NCBI GenBank assembly: GCA_947184155.2
Contig: CAMXCT020002702.1
Location: forward strand, 215,966 to 279,965
Length of the DNA: 64,000 bases
Source: Cladocopium goreaui
Taxonomy: Eukaryota > Sar > Dinophyceae > Suessiales > Symbiodiniaceae
Direction: 5' to 3'
Numbering within the stretch: the stretch's first letter is position 1; each line of letters starts with the position of its first letter. Under the pieces are notes generated by a model. The model worked only from the letters and a program-made list of their open reading frames with translations, searched no databases and was not told where the DNA came from. Shown here piece by piece: positions 1 through 11,741 of this stretch. Made by a program: the position numbers and the translations under genes.

Positions 1-83
1 AACCCAATGCCTGACTAGCTCCAGCTGGTCCAAGGCATGCTGCCTGCAAACGCACTGCCGAGGGGCAGGCTGTAGGCTCTACA

Positions 84-677
84 ATGCCGAAGCAACCCAA
101 GAATTCTGCCCAGAACCAACCATCTCAACAGGTGACTTCTGTAAGTGCAGGTCCTTCAATGCAATCTTCTGGTAACCGAAGTGTTCCCACACAATTTTTG
201 CGTACAGATGATTTTCAAGCGAAGCTTGCGGCCCGGATATCAGGCAAACAAATGTCCCGGCTCTTTACAATCGAAATTTTTTCTGGTACAGGTGGTCTGA
301 CAGCAGCTGTCAGCAGGATGGGGTTGGCACAATCCATTGGCATCGACGCCCATGTCACCAAGCAAGTCAAGTCTCCAATCATACGAATCAACCTTGCCGA
401 AGAAACTGGCCAGACTCTTTTATGGCGAATTTTGCAAAATGACAACATTGCTGCAGTGCACATGGGCCCTCCCTGTGGCACTTCCAGCAGGGCCAGAGAG
501 ATCAAACACAAACAGCGGTACAACCCGCCACCACTACGTTCTACGGCTCACCCTGATGGACTGCCTACATTGACAGGTGCATCATTGGAGAAAGTCCGTG
601 CAGCCAACCGACTGTACCTACTGTGCGGCCAGGTCATGGAGTGGGCCACAGCCAATGGCATCATTGCCTCCATCTAA
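84..677 (+). pseudogene. Cytosine-C5 DNA methyltransferase-like domain, N-terminal part
   Basis: The frame opens at an ATG at 84. It shows the SAM-binding motif I as EIFSGTGG (residues 64-71) and the catalytic Pro-Cys motif IV as GPPCGTSS (Cys 131). It stops at TAA 675-677, but the same frame continues past the stop as NPLRSHAW, which looks like motif VI (Glu-Asn-Pro/Val) with its glutamate codon changed from GAA to TAA. The following frame then continues in a way that suits the rest of the domain. The domain would place methyl groups on cytosine. This copy has lost a catalytic residue and the reading frame, so activity is unlikely. Confidence 0.7.
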
Positions 678-713
678 AACCCACTCCGCAGTCATGCTTG
701 GGCGACCTCCTAC

Positions 714-3044
714 ATGAAGAAGCACCTATGCGGCATTCAACTATACTCTGTTGAGTTCCATCACTGCATGTATGGGGCAACAAGAAGGAAACGTACCAAA
801 GTACTTTGCAATCACCAATGCTTGGCCCCACTAGGCCTCGAATGTGATGGCAACCACCCACATGATGCCTGGGGAGTCACCTCCTCCGGCAGTTGGGCGA
901 CTGCAGCTGAAGTGGAGTATCCCCATCAGCTTTGCCAGGCTTGGGCACATTGTCTCTACAGATGTTTCCTCGCCCTTGGTGCTATTGAGTCACCTCAAGA
1001 ACTAGTTCCTAACAGCGACATCTCTTTGGTGCAGGCTAGCAAAGTGGCCACTGGAACACAACTTCGTGGCAAGAAGCTCAAACCCCTCATGAGGGAATAT
1101 GATTATTTCCTAACCATACAAGGGCCCCAGTGCATCCTGACCGAGCTTCCTGCCAAGTGCTCCCATGATACTCCAGTTCCCACTACTTGCACAACTTCGC
1201 CACACAGCTCTCACATTCCTGCCCAAGCCAAACGTATCAAACTTCCCTACCAAGTGGGGGAGAAAGCGGAATTTGACAGGTGGGAGACGGTCTATGGAAT
1301 CTCGTGGACACCACAAGCATTCATTGAAAGAGCGGCAGGTCGATCACACCCAGGCCATTTCCTCGACGGTGTGCACCCAGTACTCAAGAGCATGTTTGAC
1401 AGTGGAGCCAACAAATCACTTTCTTGCAGAGCGAAAGAGCGGTCTGAACAGATGAGGAAATGGATAACCAGAGCATCTGAGCTGACTAGAGGCGTGGAAG
1501 ACGGCAAAGATGACTCGCCCTGCCATGCCAAGGTCATCCTAGCCAAGAAAAACTTGAAACTGTTTGAGGAGATGATCGGCGCCTCTGGATCTCCAGACCT
1601 TGGACTGGCCAAAGACATTGCCCAAGGCTTCAACTTGATGTGCGATATACCAACTGGATCAGTCTACCCAGTCAGGCCCTCGTACGCCACTCTCTTGCCA
1701 GAGCAAGTTAGGCGCATGGCTGATGTAGCCAGGCCGGCAATTTGGGAGGCCGCCAAAAAGATCATGGATCCAGAAGTCGCCGCCGAAGTGCATCGCATCA
1801 CCCTTGAAGAGAGGGACAAGGGCTGGCTACGGGGCCCGTTTGCACCCCAGGATCTCCCCAAGGAAGCAATCTTGACCAGGAGGTTTGGAGTGAAGCAGTC
1901 GTCCACCTTATCAGACGGAAGTCGCACGATGAAGGTGAGGCCGATCGATGATTTTTCAGAAAGTCTGGTTAACTCTACAAACTCTTGTGCTGAATCGATC
2001 CAACCAATGGCCGTGGACTCCATCCTTGCAACGATGGTATACAGAGATCGTTCCTGGGGTCATGAGACGCTCACTGGAAAAACGATTGATTTGCGAAAAG
2101 CTTACAAGAATCTTCCGCTGGCTACTGAAGCCCTGGGAGACGCATACCTTTGCGGCATGAACCCCGAGACGGGCGAACCTGAAGCATTCCAGACCCTTGT
2201 GTTGCCATTCGGAGCGAGAGCAGCAGTCATGGGTTTCTGCAGGACATCCTATGCTCTCTGGCGCATTGGCGTCAGCCTCTTTGGGCTTCACTGGACTGTC
2301 TTCTTTGACAACTACTTCCTGGTAGCATCAGAGCTTGAGGAACGTCATGTTGACATGGCTCAACGACTGTTGTTCCAGATCTTGGGATGGGAGACTTCGT
2401 CAGAAAAGGAGGCCGAGTTTCGGTCGATATCCAAGATCTTGGGCGTACAAATCGACTTGTCAGATTCCAGAGCAGGTCTCTTCTCAGTGTGCAATGTGGC
2501 AGCCAGGGCAGCAGAGTTGACCCAGACCATTGACTCCATCCTTGAAAGAGGCCAATTGACCTCAGCTGAGATGAGGGTGCTTCGGGGTCGTTTAGTCTTT
2601 GCAGAGAGCCAAATATTTGGACGCCTGTCGGGGCTGCACATGCAAAACCTCAGCCGATGGGAACATGCTGTTGGTGCTGCACCAATCGATACTGGACTCA
2701 AGATGAGTCTGATGTTCCTTAGAGACCGCGTTGTGAGAGGAGAGCCTCGCACGGTGGATTCTGGAGTGGGCAAAGTTTTCCATCTTTATACTGATGCTTG
2801 CTATGAAAATGGCCGAGGCGGCCTTGGTGGCGTTCTCTACAATGAGCTTGGAGAGATGCTTTCATACTTTTCTGCCCATGTAACAGAGGCCCAAGCCGCT
2901 CGATTGAATCCCCTAGGAAAAGATACCATCATTTTTGAAGACTGGAACCACACTTCTACTGCACAGTGGTCTTCTTGGACAACGATGGTGTCCTTGGGAG
3001 AATCATCTCTGGAAAAAGTGGACTTGGCCTCGATGGGCAAATAA
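714..3044 (+). pseudogene. Methyltransferase C-terminal part plus reverse transcriptase and start of RNase H
   Basis: This frame continues the one that stops at 677, so its ATG at 714 is probably not a true start. The first 80 or so residues look like the end of the methyltransferase domain. The reverse transcriptase follows: a fingers motif VRPIDDFSE, motif A TIDLRKAYKNLPL near residue 457, motif B LPFGARAAVMGF, and motif C VFFDNYFLV near residue 530. The usual YxDD box therefore reads FFDN. RNase H begins at LYTDACYE near residue 692, with a second acidic motif IIFE just before the frame is lost near nucleotide 2940. It would copy element RNA into DNA. The loss of the second motif C aspartate may be natural to the family or a decay mark. 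Confidence 0.7.
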
Positions 3045-3244
3045 TTCAAGGAATCTTGGAATGGGAACAATCCCTTCGATCAGTTGTTTGGTATGAAAGA
3101 GTCCCATCAGCAGCCAACATTGCAGACCTGCCGTCAAGAGGGATGCTTGATGGGTTCGATGTGGACCTCCGGATTGACATCGATGTCGATGCTACAGTGG
3201 ATGAAATACTAATCGGAAAGACAGCCAACCCAAACTCCAAATGA
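2942..3244 (+). pseudogene. RNase H C-terminal part in a shifted frame
   Basis: After IIFE in the previous frame, the expected RNase H continuation appears two bases on, beginning LEPHFYCTVVFLDNDG. It includes the acidic VFLDNDG motif and the typical end VPSAANIADLPSRG, then stops at TGA 3242-3244. The overlap with the main frame around 2942-3044 marks the shift. Two extra bases at 2940-2941, or an equivalent small change, would explain it. Programmed frameshifting is possible but no slippery site is evident. Confidence 0.6.
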
Positions 3245-3302
3245 ATGCTTGACCGAACGATGTACCAATATGGACGATATGTCCGCTCCCAAAAGTGGGG
3301 GA

Positions 3303-3379
3303 AGGCGAGCGAAATCCCCAACGTGTCAAAAAGACTGCTGCGTGCTGTCCATTTGAGTGTGCGATAGTGAAGGCAATAA
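3303..3379 (+). repeat. 77-bp direct repeat, copy 1
   Basis: This 77-bp stretch is identical to 4018-4094. It lies 58 bp after the RNase H stop. Flanks outside the repeat differ between copies. It may be a short terminal repeat or the shared 3' end of two nested insertions. Confidence 0.85.
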
Positions 3380-3439
3380 GGTTCTTCTCCCGTAGGGATA
3401 AGGCTTTATTGACAACACTAAAGAAACTGTAATGTACAG

Positions 3440-3946
3440 TTGTCACACTCTTGGATGTCAATTGGACATGTTCGCAGATTGCAGTCTTCATCACTACACA
3501 TTCTGATAGCTGTTATCAGCTCAATTTTCCAAAATTTTCGTTCCCTCCTCCCACCCTGCTTTACCTTTCTCATATCCCATTTGGTCTTCAACACCAAAGA
3601 TTGCATGTTCACACTGTTACCATATGTGCAACCATGTTCCATGTACTTCTTTTTCCAAATTTTCGACGGCCATGCATCTCGATTATTGGAGCCTATTATC
3701 GCCATTGACCGTATTCAACAACAGATGGAACAATGCCTGTACGAACTTGATGACCTCGAAGATGACCTCCTTGACCTCAACATCTATGGAGTACCTCCCA
3801 TGCTACGCAACCTCACCCATCAGTTGCGGCTGGTCATCACCCAAGTCAAGATCCACAAGCTGCGCCTGTTGTGCCAGCTTCAGCGCTCCATCTACTTACA
3901 GTGGCGCCACCATCAATGTTTTCCGTGGCTGGATCTTGACCTGTGA
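3440..3946 (+). CDS. Hypothetical reading frame between the 77-bp repeats
   Basis: The frame lies between the two 77-bp repeats. Its second half has a charged, helix-like composition (for example QCLYELDDLEDDLLDLN) while the first part, rich in Phe and Ile, looks less like coding sequence. A start at an internal Met near 3641 is as likely as the first ATG. No family was recognised. It could be an accessory frame of the retroelement or chance. Confidence 0.3.
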   Translation: MSHSWMSIGHVRRLQSSSLHILIAVISSIFQNFRSLLPPCFTFLISHLVFNTKDCMFTLLPYVQPCSMYFFFQIFDGHASRLLEPIIAIDRIQQQMEQCLYELDDLEDDLLDLNIYGVPPMLRNLTHQLRLVITQVKIHKLRLLCQLQRSIYLQWRHHQCFPWLDLDL

Positions 3947-4017
3947 CGACACGACCTCAATTCATTTGAAGGTACTTTGGCAGAGTGAAACCACTCATTT
4001 TGGCCTACCCACCGTGC

Positions 4018-4094
4018 AGGCGAGCGAAATCCCCAACGTGTCAAAAAGACTGCTGCGTGCTGTCCATTTGAGTGTGCGATAGTGAAGGCAATAA
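4018..4094 (+). repeat. 77-bp direct repeat, copy 2
   Basis: Exact copy of 3303-3379, 715 bp downstream in the same orientation. Both copies end in GAAGGCAATAA and then diverge. Confidence 0.85.
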
Positions 4095-4284
4095 TTCCAT
4101 TATAAACCATCCAGCTGTTGGGGATCCCCTATTTTAAGAAAGCCCGGATGCAATCAATCGTGAGATACTGGAATTGATCACTGAAAGTGGCTTTTTGGAA
4201 CATAGAAAAATGTTGGACCCATCAGGCGCCGGCATCTAATGCCCCCTCGAGAGCGATAAGTGACAATTATACATTATATTATAT

Positions 4285-4364
4285 GACTATAATGTTCGGA
4301 CTGGTATAATGTTGGGACTATAATTTATAATCTTAGGACTATAATTTATAATGTTAGGACTTTC
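4285..4364 (+). repeat. AT-rich short tandem repeat
   Basis: About four imperfect units based on GACTATAATTTATAATGTTAG, each 14-21 bp. This is a small minisatellite with no coding potential. Confidence 0.6.
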
Positions 4365-4935
4365 TTGCAATAGGGCACATGATGTGCAATGACTGGTCAG
4401 CACAGGCAATTTTGTCAGCAGTTCATGCGCATAGTTTTTGGCAGTGGAGGTTTCCAGCAGCCAACAGGGCAACCATCCACAATGAGGGACTCCACAACAT
4501 TGCACCCCGAAAAGTGAATTGTTGGAATGGATGGAATCCCAAAATAGTAGATGATGCAAGAGTAAAGCCATTTTCAAGGCTGCCCTGATGCCTGGATAAG
4601 CTAAAGGACTTTGGTTGACATATACACTGGATATGCGTCTCCAACAATTCACTGTTGATATGGTTGTCCATTTGAGGATGTGCGGAGAGCCGGTCGATGA
4701 TAAATTCCCTTTCTGCGAAAAAGACAAGTCACATTTACAGATCCTTGGAGATTCATTTCGAGGTATCTTCACCGGATTTTTCAGGATTGGCCAGGCAATG
4801 ATGGGCACCATATGTAGCTTGGTTGTGGTTATCTTTCAGTTCATCATACCATGACCCCACTGGCACACAATGAGAAGGCCATTCGACCCCCAAACGGGGT
4901 TCAAATGGCCATGACAGCAGGGGATCTCCCGGCAG
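4365..4935. other. Stretch without a supported gene
   Basis: Only short frames without recognisable domains or paired splice sites are seen here. It separates the retroelement remains from the first host exons. Confidence 0.5.
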
Positions 4936-6893
4936 GAGCTGCCCTGTGAACCGCGTGACACGCTTCACGGAGCAGATCACCACGGCAGCGTGCACTGTGG
5001 ATGTGTCAGTGCTGCTGACCAGTTTTACCAGGCCGGATACCAGGGATTCAAAGGAAATCCCATGGCTTTCCATAGGAAAATTGTCTACACATGGTGGGTT
5101 GTCCAAAGCTATAAATTGCTCCAGGTTCTGCGAGGTAGTTACATTTGTCGTCTTGACCGCTTTAAGTGCGGGATAGACGGGTATGAGTCAAACTTGGGGT
5201 ATCCCAAAATGGATGGTTAACAGTGCAGTAACATGGTCTTCATTGTCATTCTGACCCCCCCAACACAACTGTTGATTCATTCCCCCCAAGAGTACCACTC
5301 CCTACTAAATCCTCAATTTTTTGGAACTCCAAAATGAGTAGATTGAGGACGTAGTCACATTGAATCTGGGATAGTCTGTGCGATGTAAAGGACAGTGGCA
5401 GTAGTCACATGTAAGTACCAGATTGCCAGTTCAGACTTTTCGGTTTTCGTGACTTAAAGCCGTTTGTTCACACAACCGAGTGGTTCATGTGAGGGAAAGG
5501 TGACCCACAACCGTTCCCTGCAGTAGTCTGATCAATCTCACCCATTCACCGGCGCCCTCAAGGTTGGTCTTCTATCTGGCCCTGGCAGTGAATCACTGTT
5601 CGCCTGAACCGGAAAGGGATGCCATCTGCTTAGTGGGTGTTTCAGCGATTGCCGCTGGCATGTCCACCACATCAGCTGGTGGTGCTGGAGTTTATGCCAC
5701 TTGCGAGATGGGCAAGAAGCGGCAAAGGCGAGAAAGGTTGCCGGGCTTCAAAAACTGAAGGTAGATGACGCGCTTTGGAGTTTAGCTTTTACTTTTAACC
5801 CGCAAAAGATATTGGAACATATTGGAAGGCATCACCCTCAGCCTAAAAATGAGGATTGTGAAGATCAATGGATGAACCATTTGATGGTTTGCACACATAA
5901 AAACCCACTGAACCCCATCCAGAAACTCCAATTGAAATTTGTCTTCGGGATGTATTATTTGTAGGTGAAGCACCCATTAGAATCACCCCTCAAGGCTGGT
6001 GAAGGCCGGCATACTGAAAGCCTCCGACGCCGGTGTGGCGGGCCCGAGCGTCATCGCATCTTCGCCCTTTCAACTGGTCCGGCGGCTGGTCAAACCCCGG
6101 CGTCTCGAAAAAGCCTGGGATTGGCACGAGTTGGAGGCCGTTCGGGTGTGAAAAAGGGGATTTTTGGATGGATGGTGTTGGATAATTTGGATAATTTTGG
6201 TGAATGATTTTGGGATGATTTGGTTTGTTTCCATTCCGCCAGAAAGGAGCTATGGCTGAAGATGGGATACAACATCTCAGACCCTGCTGATTGGCTGCCT
6301 GACGAGGGAAACGACCAGCTGCGTTCGGCTGTAGAGGCCGCTCAGTTGCTGAGGCACCACCTGGAGGGCAAACCCAAAATTCATGGGTTCCGTGCAGAAT
6401 ACTCAGGATGATTCAGGGTCAATTATTGAGCTCCCAACTCTATTTTAGGGGTGTCTCGTAGATATCGTAGATTCAGTGTGCTCTGTATCTAAGTTTCGGG
6501 GGTCTCCAAACTGCTTGCTGCATGGTCTCAGGAGTGTAGCAAAACAGGGACAGTTACAGTAATGAGTAACTGACGTAGAACCATAACCCACTTGTTCGGA
6601 TGACTAGCGAGGTTTCCAAATCACTTGCTTATCATTGGTCGTTATTGCTGACATCATTTGATATCCACATGTCAAGACATCCTCATTTAGTTGGCAACAA
6701 CACTAGCAAAAACAATACTTGAAGTTAAAAGGTTAAAATCCTGAGATTTCGCCACACATTTCAGGTCATCATATGTCACCATGTTTCAGTTTTTGTTGGT
6801 GAAAACCGTGGCCGCGATGCCCAGCTCCAGGAGCAACTGGACGCCCCACCTGACGCCGATGCCGGCGAGTGGTCCCAGGGAGGTGGCCTGTAG
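4936..6893 (+). CDS. Unrecognised multi-exon host gene
   Basis: At least five exon-like stretches lie in a row. (1) 4936 to about 5031 reads VNRVTRFTEQITTAACTVDV. (2) 5563 to about 5709 holds a hydrophobic stretch after LALAVNHC, with DAICLVGVSAIAAGM, and ends at a likely GC donor. (3) About 5994-6147 reads LVKAGILKASDAGVAGPS and ends HELEAVR before GT. (4) About 6241-6370 reads ELWLKMGYNISDPADWLPDE and continues cleanly from exon 3. (5) About 6790-6893 reads DAQLQEQLDAPPDADAGEW and ends at TAG. Exons 1 and 2 recall a cysteine-bearing hydrophobic repeat seen in dinoflagellate proteins, but I cannot name the family. Joining exons 1-2 with 3-5 into one gene is an inference. Confidence 0.42.
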
Positions 6894-7673
6894 CAGCTCG
6901 GAGCGTCGGAGCGTGGTGATTTGGGGATTGCCATGGCGCCACTGGAAGTGTTCCTATTTTTGAAGGGCCATGCTCAGCAACAACTATATATAACCATCTA
7001 TAACCACTATATATTTTTTTTTGGGAATTGTCTTGAATATGAGACTTGGTTCGGGAATTGCAGTAAAACTTGACAGGCAGTTGGTGTGATTTTTCACGAT
7101 GTCTTTCTGTCTTCTGATCGTTTTGATGATTTTGCAATCCACCGAGTAATGGTTTAGGCATAGGTCTGATTGCTGGGGTAACCTGGCTCCGCGAATCGAT
7201 CGTATCATAAGTGTGGTCAGAATTTCAGGTCAGAGGAACCAACAAGTTCTTGCCATTCTGAGTCAATTCAGTAGTGCATTTCCCTATTTTTTGATGGATA
7301 TGCTGGTTTATTGTCATCCCATTTCCGGGTTAATCCTAGGTTTGACATCCAAATTTCCATCCGGGGGTGTCGACGAAAATGGGGAATACAGTACCACTGA
7401 AATTCCCATTGACGGGGGAATCGGAATAGGATTTTAACGAGTGCATTTGGGGTATACGGTATGCATTTTAAAAGGATATTTCTGGATACTTCCTCATTAC
7501 CAATCGACAACTGATAACCTACCACATTTATATTTATATCCCATCAACATCCCATAAGAATCCACTCATGCTGTTTTTGGCAACTAAAAAAAATGTTATT
7601 CAAACATCCCATTAAGAAATCCCAGTTCTTTCCCAATTGATATCCCGTTACATCCCATCAATACCCAGTTGCC
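6894..7673. other. Intergenic stretch
   Basis: No supported exon. The sequence is AT-rich with poly-T runs and short direct repeats of TCCCATCAA type near 7540-7660. A promoter for the next gene would be expected here but no motif could be defended. Confidence 0.4.
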
Positions 7674-10600
7674 ATGCGTGTCTCCCAATTCTTAGGTATC
7701 GAGTCGGCCGACCCCTTGCGATTGCGCAGCGGAGTGGCTGGGGAGTCTGTCTCAGTGGAAGACAATGCCACGGCGTGTCAAGCGCGGTGTTTTAGGACTG
7801 GATGCTTCAAAGGGGTCCTTTTATTTCCAATTTGCTTGAGTCTTCTTGATCACGTTTTGGTTCTATTTTTTTTCTTTTTAATGGCTGTACAAACACTTTT
7901 CAATATCACTTTTGGACACATTTGGTGGTTAGATACTGGTCATCCTCGAAAATGTGACATTTCCTGCTTGAGTGGGGTGAACTGGTAGGCCTTGATCCCC
8001 ATGGATTCTGAAACATGTTGTTTTCAGTCTTGAATACCAAACCAGACCTCTGCACATATAGCATTTTGATATGATTTTAAACTATGCAACATATAATATA
8101 TGACATACAAAGGGTATTAGTATGTGTAATTATAGAATGTACATGCATGTCGTGCAATTGATATCTATTTCTAGAGTTTTTTCCTCCCCAAGCACTTTTT
8201 TGGCTCGAGAGATGTCGCGTGGAGGATTCCAAGCTGCGCAGAGTTTGCTTATTGGGGTCCTGGAGGTGCAGCGGTGAGGGATATTAACCTCCAAGAGCTT
8301 TATCTTGGTGCCAAAAATCCTGGAAATATGAGAGGACGGAAAAAACTTGGACAGGTGGGCTGCAATTCGTCAGAAAACCTCCGAACGTTTAAGCTGTGGC
8401 CATGGCAGGTCAGTGCCACATTTTGGGCTTCTTGGAGATGCCGGTGCAGGAGCAGCTTCCCAGCACTGCTGGCTGGGTTTCTGGACCTCCAAGCTGCGAT
8501 GCTGCCAGCCCTGAGTTGGAGAGCCCACACCCAAGAGCTTTGCGGCAGCTGATGGCTAAGAGATATGATGACGCTGGGATCAATTGGCTATGGATCAATA
8601 CCAATTAATACCATTTTTAGGGGGATGAACATCCATAAATCCCAGCTATTTTGATGTTCACCAGGGGTACAAGGTTTTGACACACTGCTAATTAGGATTT
8701 GCTGAGATTTCCCACTTCATTTCTTTTTTTGCACAACCAAAAAAGCGCGGCTGTTGCCTGCTCTGTGGTGTGTGGATGTGTGTGGTTGGTCTAGGGCAGG
8801 CAAGAGCTGTGCTGCAACCACCCAATATTTGCACCGCTCATGATTGATTATGTGCTAGGAATCTCAATCTCTTGGCATTTTCCATACATGGGTATGGGAC
8901 CAAAGTGCTTTCCATGTCCCAGATCCCATTTTGAATAGAGCTGTGTGACCCACCTCCGTCCATCACCAAGGCATGCTACGTGTCCCACACAGCCTTTCAG
9001 CCTCTGCTCGAAGATGTGGAGCCGCGGATCCTGGCCTCAGCTCCTTGGTTTCCCAATGTGTTTTTCCATGTTTTTCCCATGAAAAATGGCCTAGTTTTTG
9101 GATGATTTCGGGGTCCCCCTGTTTAGGAACCCCCAACAAATATGTATTAAACTGCATGTGTACATAAGTCCTTCTCTCCCTCTCTCTCGAAGTCTATGCC
9201 AACATGCCAACATGCGTTTGATACCTTTAAAAGGCAATGCTCCACAAGTCTATATATGTAGAAATGTATGTAAATATGATTGTGTAGCTATTTGATTTGA
9301 TGTACATGGAGACCATCAAAGAGCGTTTTCTGACTCGCGACTCCCCGTTTGTTGGTTTGACCATCCAATGTTTGAGTAATTTGGTAAATGAACTTAATGC
9401 CATAAACCCCGAATTGGAGATGTTAACAGTCTTGCATTTACCACCTTATACACGCAGTTACTATCGGTAATGTTTGATCTATTGGTGGTAAATCGTCTGG
9501 GTTTACCACATGACTTCTCTTGGGTTTTGATGTTTGTCAATATTTTTTTCCTCCCCCATTGTTGTCAGACGATTCATTTATTGTGTTGGGTTCACCACAT
9601 TTGCAAACATTGCAGAGACATCACATACCTCACTGAATTGATGGTAAGTCCCTATATCATCCTATATAGCCTATATCTATATTGTTCCTAAACTTCTTCA
9701 AAACCATTTGTTTTAGTGGGTTTCCAACCGCAAATTCTTGTGTTTCACCTTCCCCGAGGTCTTGGACTGTCAGCGTTGGTGCGAGCAGCAGCCCGGCTGC
9801 GGCTTCTTCTCCTACTTCGCCCTGTCAGGGCTGTGCCACCTGTCTCCCGCGGATGCGCAGCGGTTGCACCCGGCAGCTGGGTGGCAATGGAGATTAAGAG
9901 AGTTGGAGATCATGGATGGGGTAGGTATGTATATATATATATTTATAATTATATATATATATTATATATATATTTATGTATATATATATATATTTATTTA
10001 TTTGCTTGTTTTTTTTTGGACACATCTTTACACTTTCGAATTTGTACATGGCCCCCCCAAGAAATGGGTTCTGGAAGATGATTTTTCCTATTTACTATGG
10101 TCATTTTTGGGTTCCATGTTGAATTTTGGTGGTGTACCCACTAGTTAACCCACAAAAAGTCTGCTTCCAGATTGCTCAAACTCCCCCAGGTTGGGACCAT
10201 TGGTCGATGGGGGTGAAAACCAGGGTAGCCCGGGGAGTGGTCCGCATCTGGGGAATATCTTCAAGAGGTGAATCAGTATTTTTGGATATCTGGCAATTAT
10301 TTGGCAACTGGACTCCAGAACTTGGTCATGATGAGTCATGTCGTATTCGTTGATGTTGGACATGGGAGTTTACCGCGTGCTCATGGCATCGGTTTTTGGC
10401 CCCAGGTGCTGAATTTCGTGGCAGGGCCGAAGAGCTGTGAAGAACCTGAATTCGTCGCTGAAACCTCCGCTGAAACTGGTGGAATGCATGTTGGCCTGCC
10501 ACGTGCTTTGGGTCAAGGTACCCTTGCCGTGGCAGTGTCCATTCTTAGTGTCCTTGCAATGAAATCTTGCAAGGCCCAATCCATAATTTTTGGGTCCAAG

Positions 10601-11574
10601 TTTAACAGCATAAAAGCCACGGTGGAGCCAGATGATGCTGTGCCATTGGCAAACGCGGGCGCGTGACAAAGATATGCTTCCAAACTTCTTGGGTCTCCGT
10701 ATCCAAACCTGTTGTGGCCCAAAATCAGAAACTTTGCGTATTTCTAGAGATAGGGTGGGTGCCCTAAACCCCTAGAAAGAAGGAAGCTTTAGAATTTGCA
10801 TCGGAGAAACTATTATTCAGATTCAGATCAGTTCTGAGATGCTTCCTAAGCAGTCTTTTTGTGCCAGGTGTTTTGGACTTGAAAGACTAGCTTGCTTTGA
10901 CCTGAAGACATCACTTTTCCATCCACTGCTGGGCAGTTAAGCTCACTGTCCTAGACACAAGCAAAGAACTGTTCATGAGAATTGAGAAACACTTGAGCTG
11001 GAAGAGCTCCAAGACGCATTGTATTTGGGATTGAAATAGCAGGTGCTCCGACCTGTTCCATGCCTAATCTTGAAACATGCAAGCGTCTACAATGGCCCAT
11101 CAAACGGAAGACTTGCTGAGAAAGCATGGTGAAGCCGAAAGGAAAAGTGATGTTTCAAGATGTTTCAAGTAGATTGTTTGGTGTATTTGGTGACCCTCGT
11201 GAAGTTGTAATGTGCATTGGAGGGCAGCGACCATGGTAACCATGGTGCGCATCCCACCACTGCGTCGCCGGGCGCTGCCGGTGTTGCTTGCATACCTCAT
11301 TTTGCTGAAGGCGCAGATTTGAAGCTGTTCCCAATCTTTCATATTTATAGTTTGACATGTTTTGGATCTTTTGCAAAGCTTTAAAGACCGCAATTAAGTC
11401 TCACTTCTGAAACGCATGTCTTCGCAGTGTCCCTACTTCTTTGGGTGCGTTGTTACTGGAACCTCTTGCGACCAGCAGTGCGCCACATGGCCACCGCGTC
11501 CAGGCGTGCCATTTGAAGAGCGTGACCTTTGTAGGTCTCGATGTCAGGAACTGTGCCGGACCAGGTGTAGTTGA
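7674..11574 (+). CDS. PAN/Apple-domain gene, multi-exon
   Basis: Exons recognised: 7674 or 7696 to about 7814 (ends VEDNATACQARCFRTGCF); 8234-8354 (CAEFAYWGPGGAAVRD, GT donor); about 8971-9047 (ACYVSHTAFQPLLEDVEPRI); 9717 to about 9890, the clearest PAN/Apple exon, with CQRWCEQQPGCGFFSY followed by GLCHLSPADAQR; 10406-10517 (VAGPKSCEEPEFVAET, AG|G acceptor, GT donor); and 11428-11574, a cysteine-rich exon with eight Cys in 47 residues ending at TGA. PAN/Apple domains bind proteins or carbohydrates outside the cell, and multi-copy PAN proteins are common in dinoflagellates. The Cys spacing supports two PAN domains. Whether the last exon belongs to this gene, and the exact joins, are uncertain. 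Confidence 0.55.
9926..9996. repeat. (TA)n-rich tract
   Basis: Near-continuous AT dinucleotide run in the intron after the PAN exon. Confidence 0.8.
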
Positions 11575-11741
11575 TTCGACCCCGGCAAAGATATCAAAGG
11601 TTCTGAGAGTCATAAAAAGACTGGTGTTGATACCGAGAAGAAGGGATGCATTCAGCTTATGTGATCATCCCAGTTGAGAACCGTGGCTGTGAACCAGTAT
11701 CAACCATGCAATGTCGGCGAAGACCATTGGCTAAATGCAGG

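Larger units (their letters stand above)
1..3379 (+). mobile_element. Degenerate retroelement with C5-methyltransferase, reverse transcriptase and RNase H
   Basis: One reading direction carries, in order, a cytosine-C5 methyltransferase domain, a reverse transcriptase and an RNase H. The first two share a frame and are separated by a single TAA at 675-677. The RNase H tail is in another frame. Retrotransposons that captured DNA methyltransferases are documented in dinoflagellates. No integrase, tyrosine recombinase or 5' terminal repeat is visible, so the element may start before the window and its class is uncertain. An internal stop and a frameshift make this copy defective. Confidence 0.72.

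Noticed and set aside
1292..2773. Several minus-strand frames of 60-137 codons across the retroelement
   Set aside because: They are shadows of the reverse transcriptase frame, which has clear catalytic motifs on the plus strand.
8190..8211. Spliced-leader-like TTTTTTGGCTCGAG followed by ATG
   Set aside because: Only the 3' half of the leader resembles it, with mismatches, and the ATG frame ends soon. The overlapping PAN exon explains the coding signal better.
10370..10669. A 99-codon minus-strand frame
   Set aside because: It overlaps the plus-strand exon 10406-10517, which has matching splice borders and PAN-like sequence.
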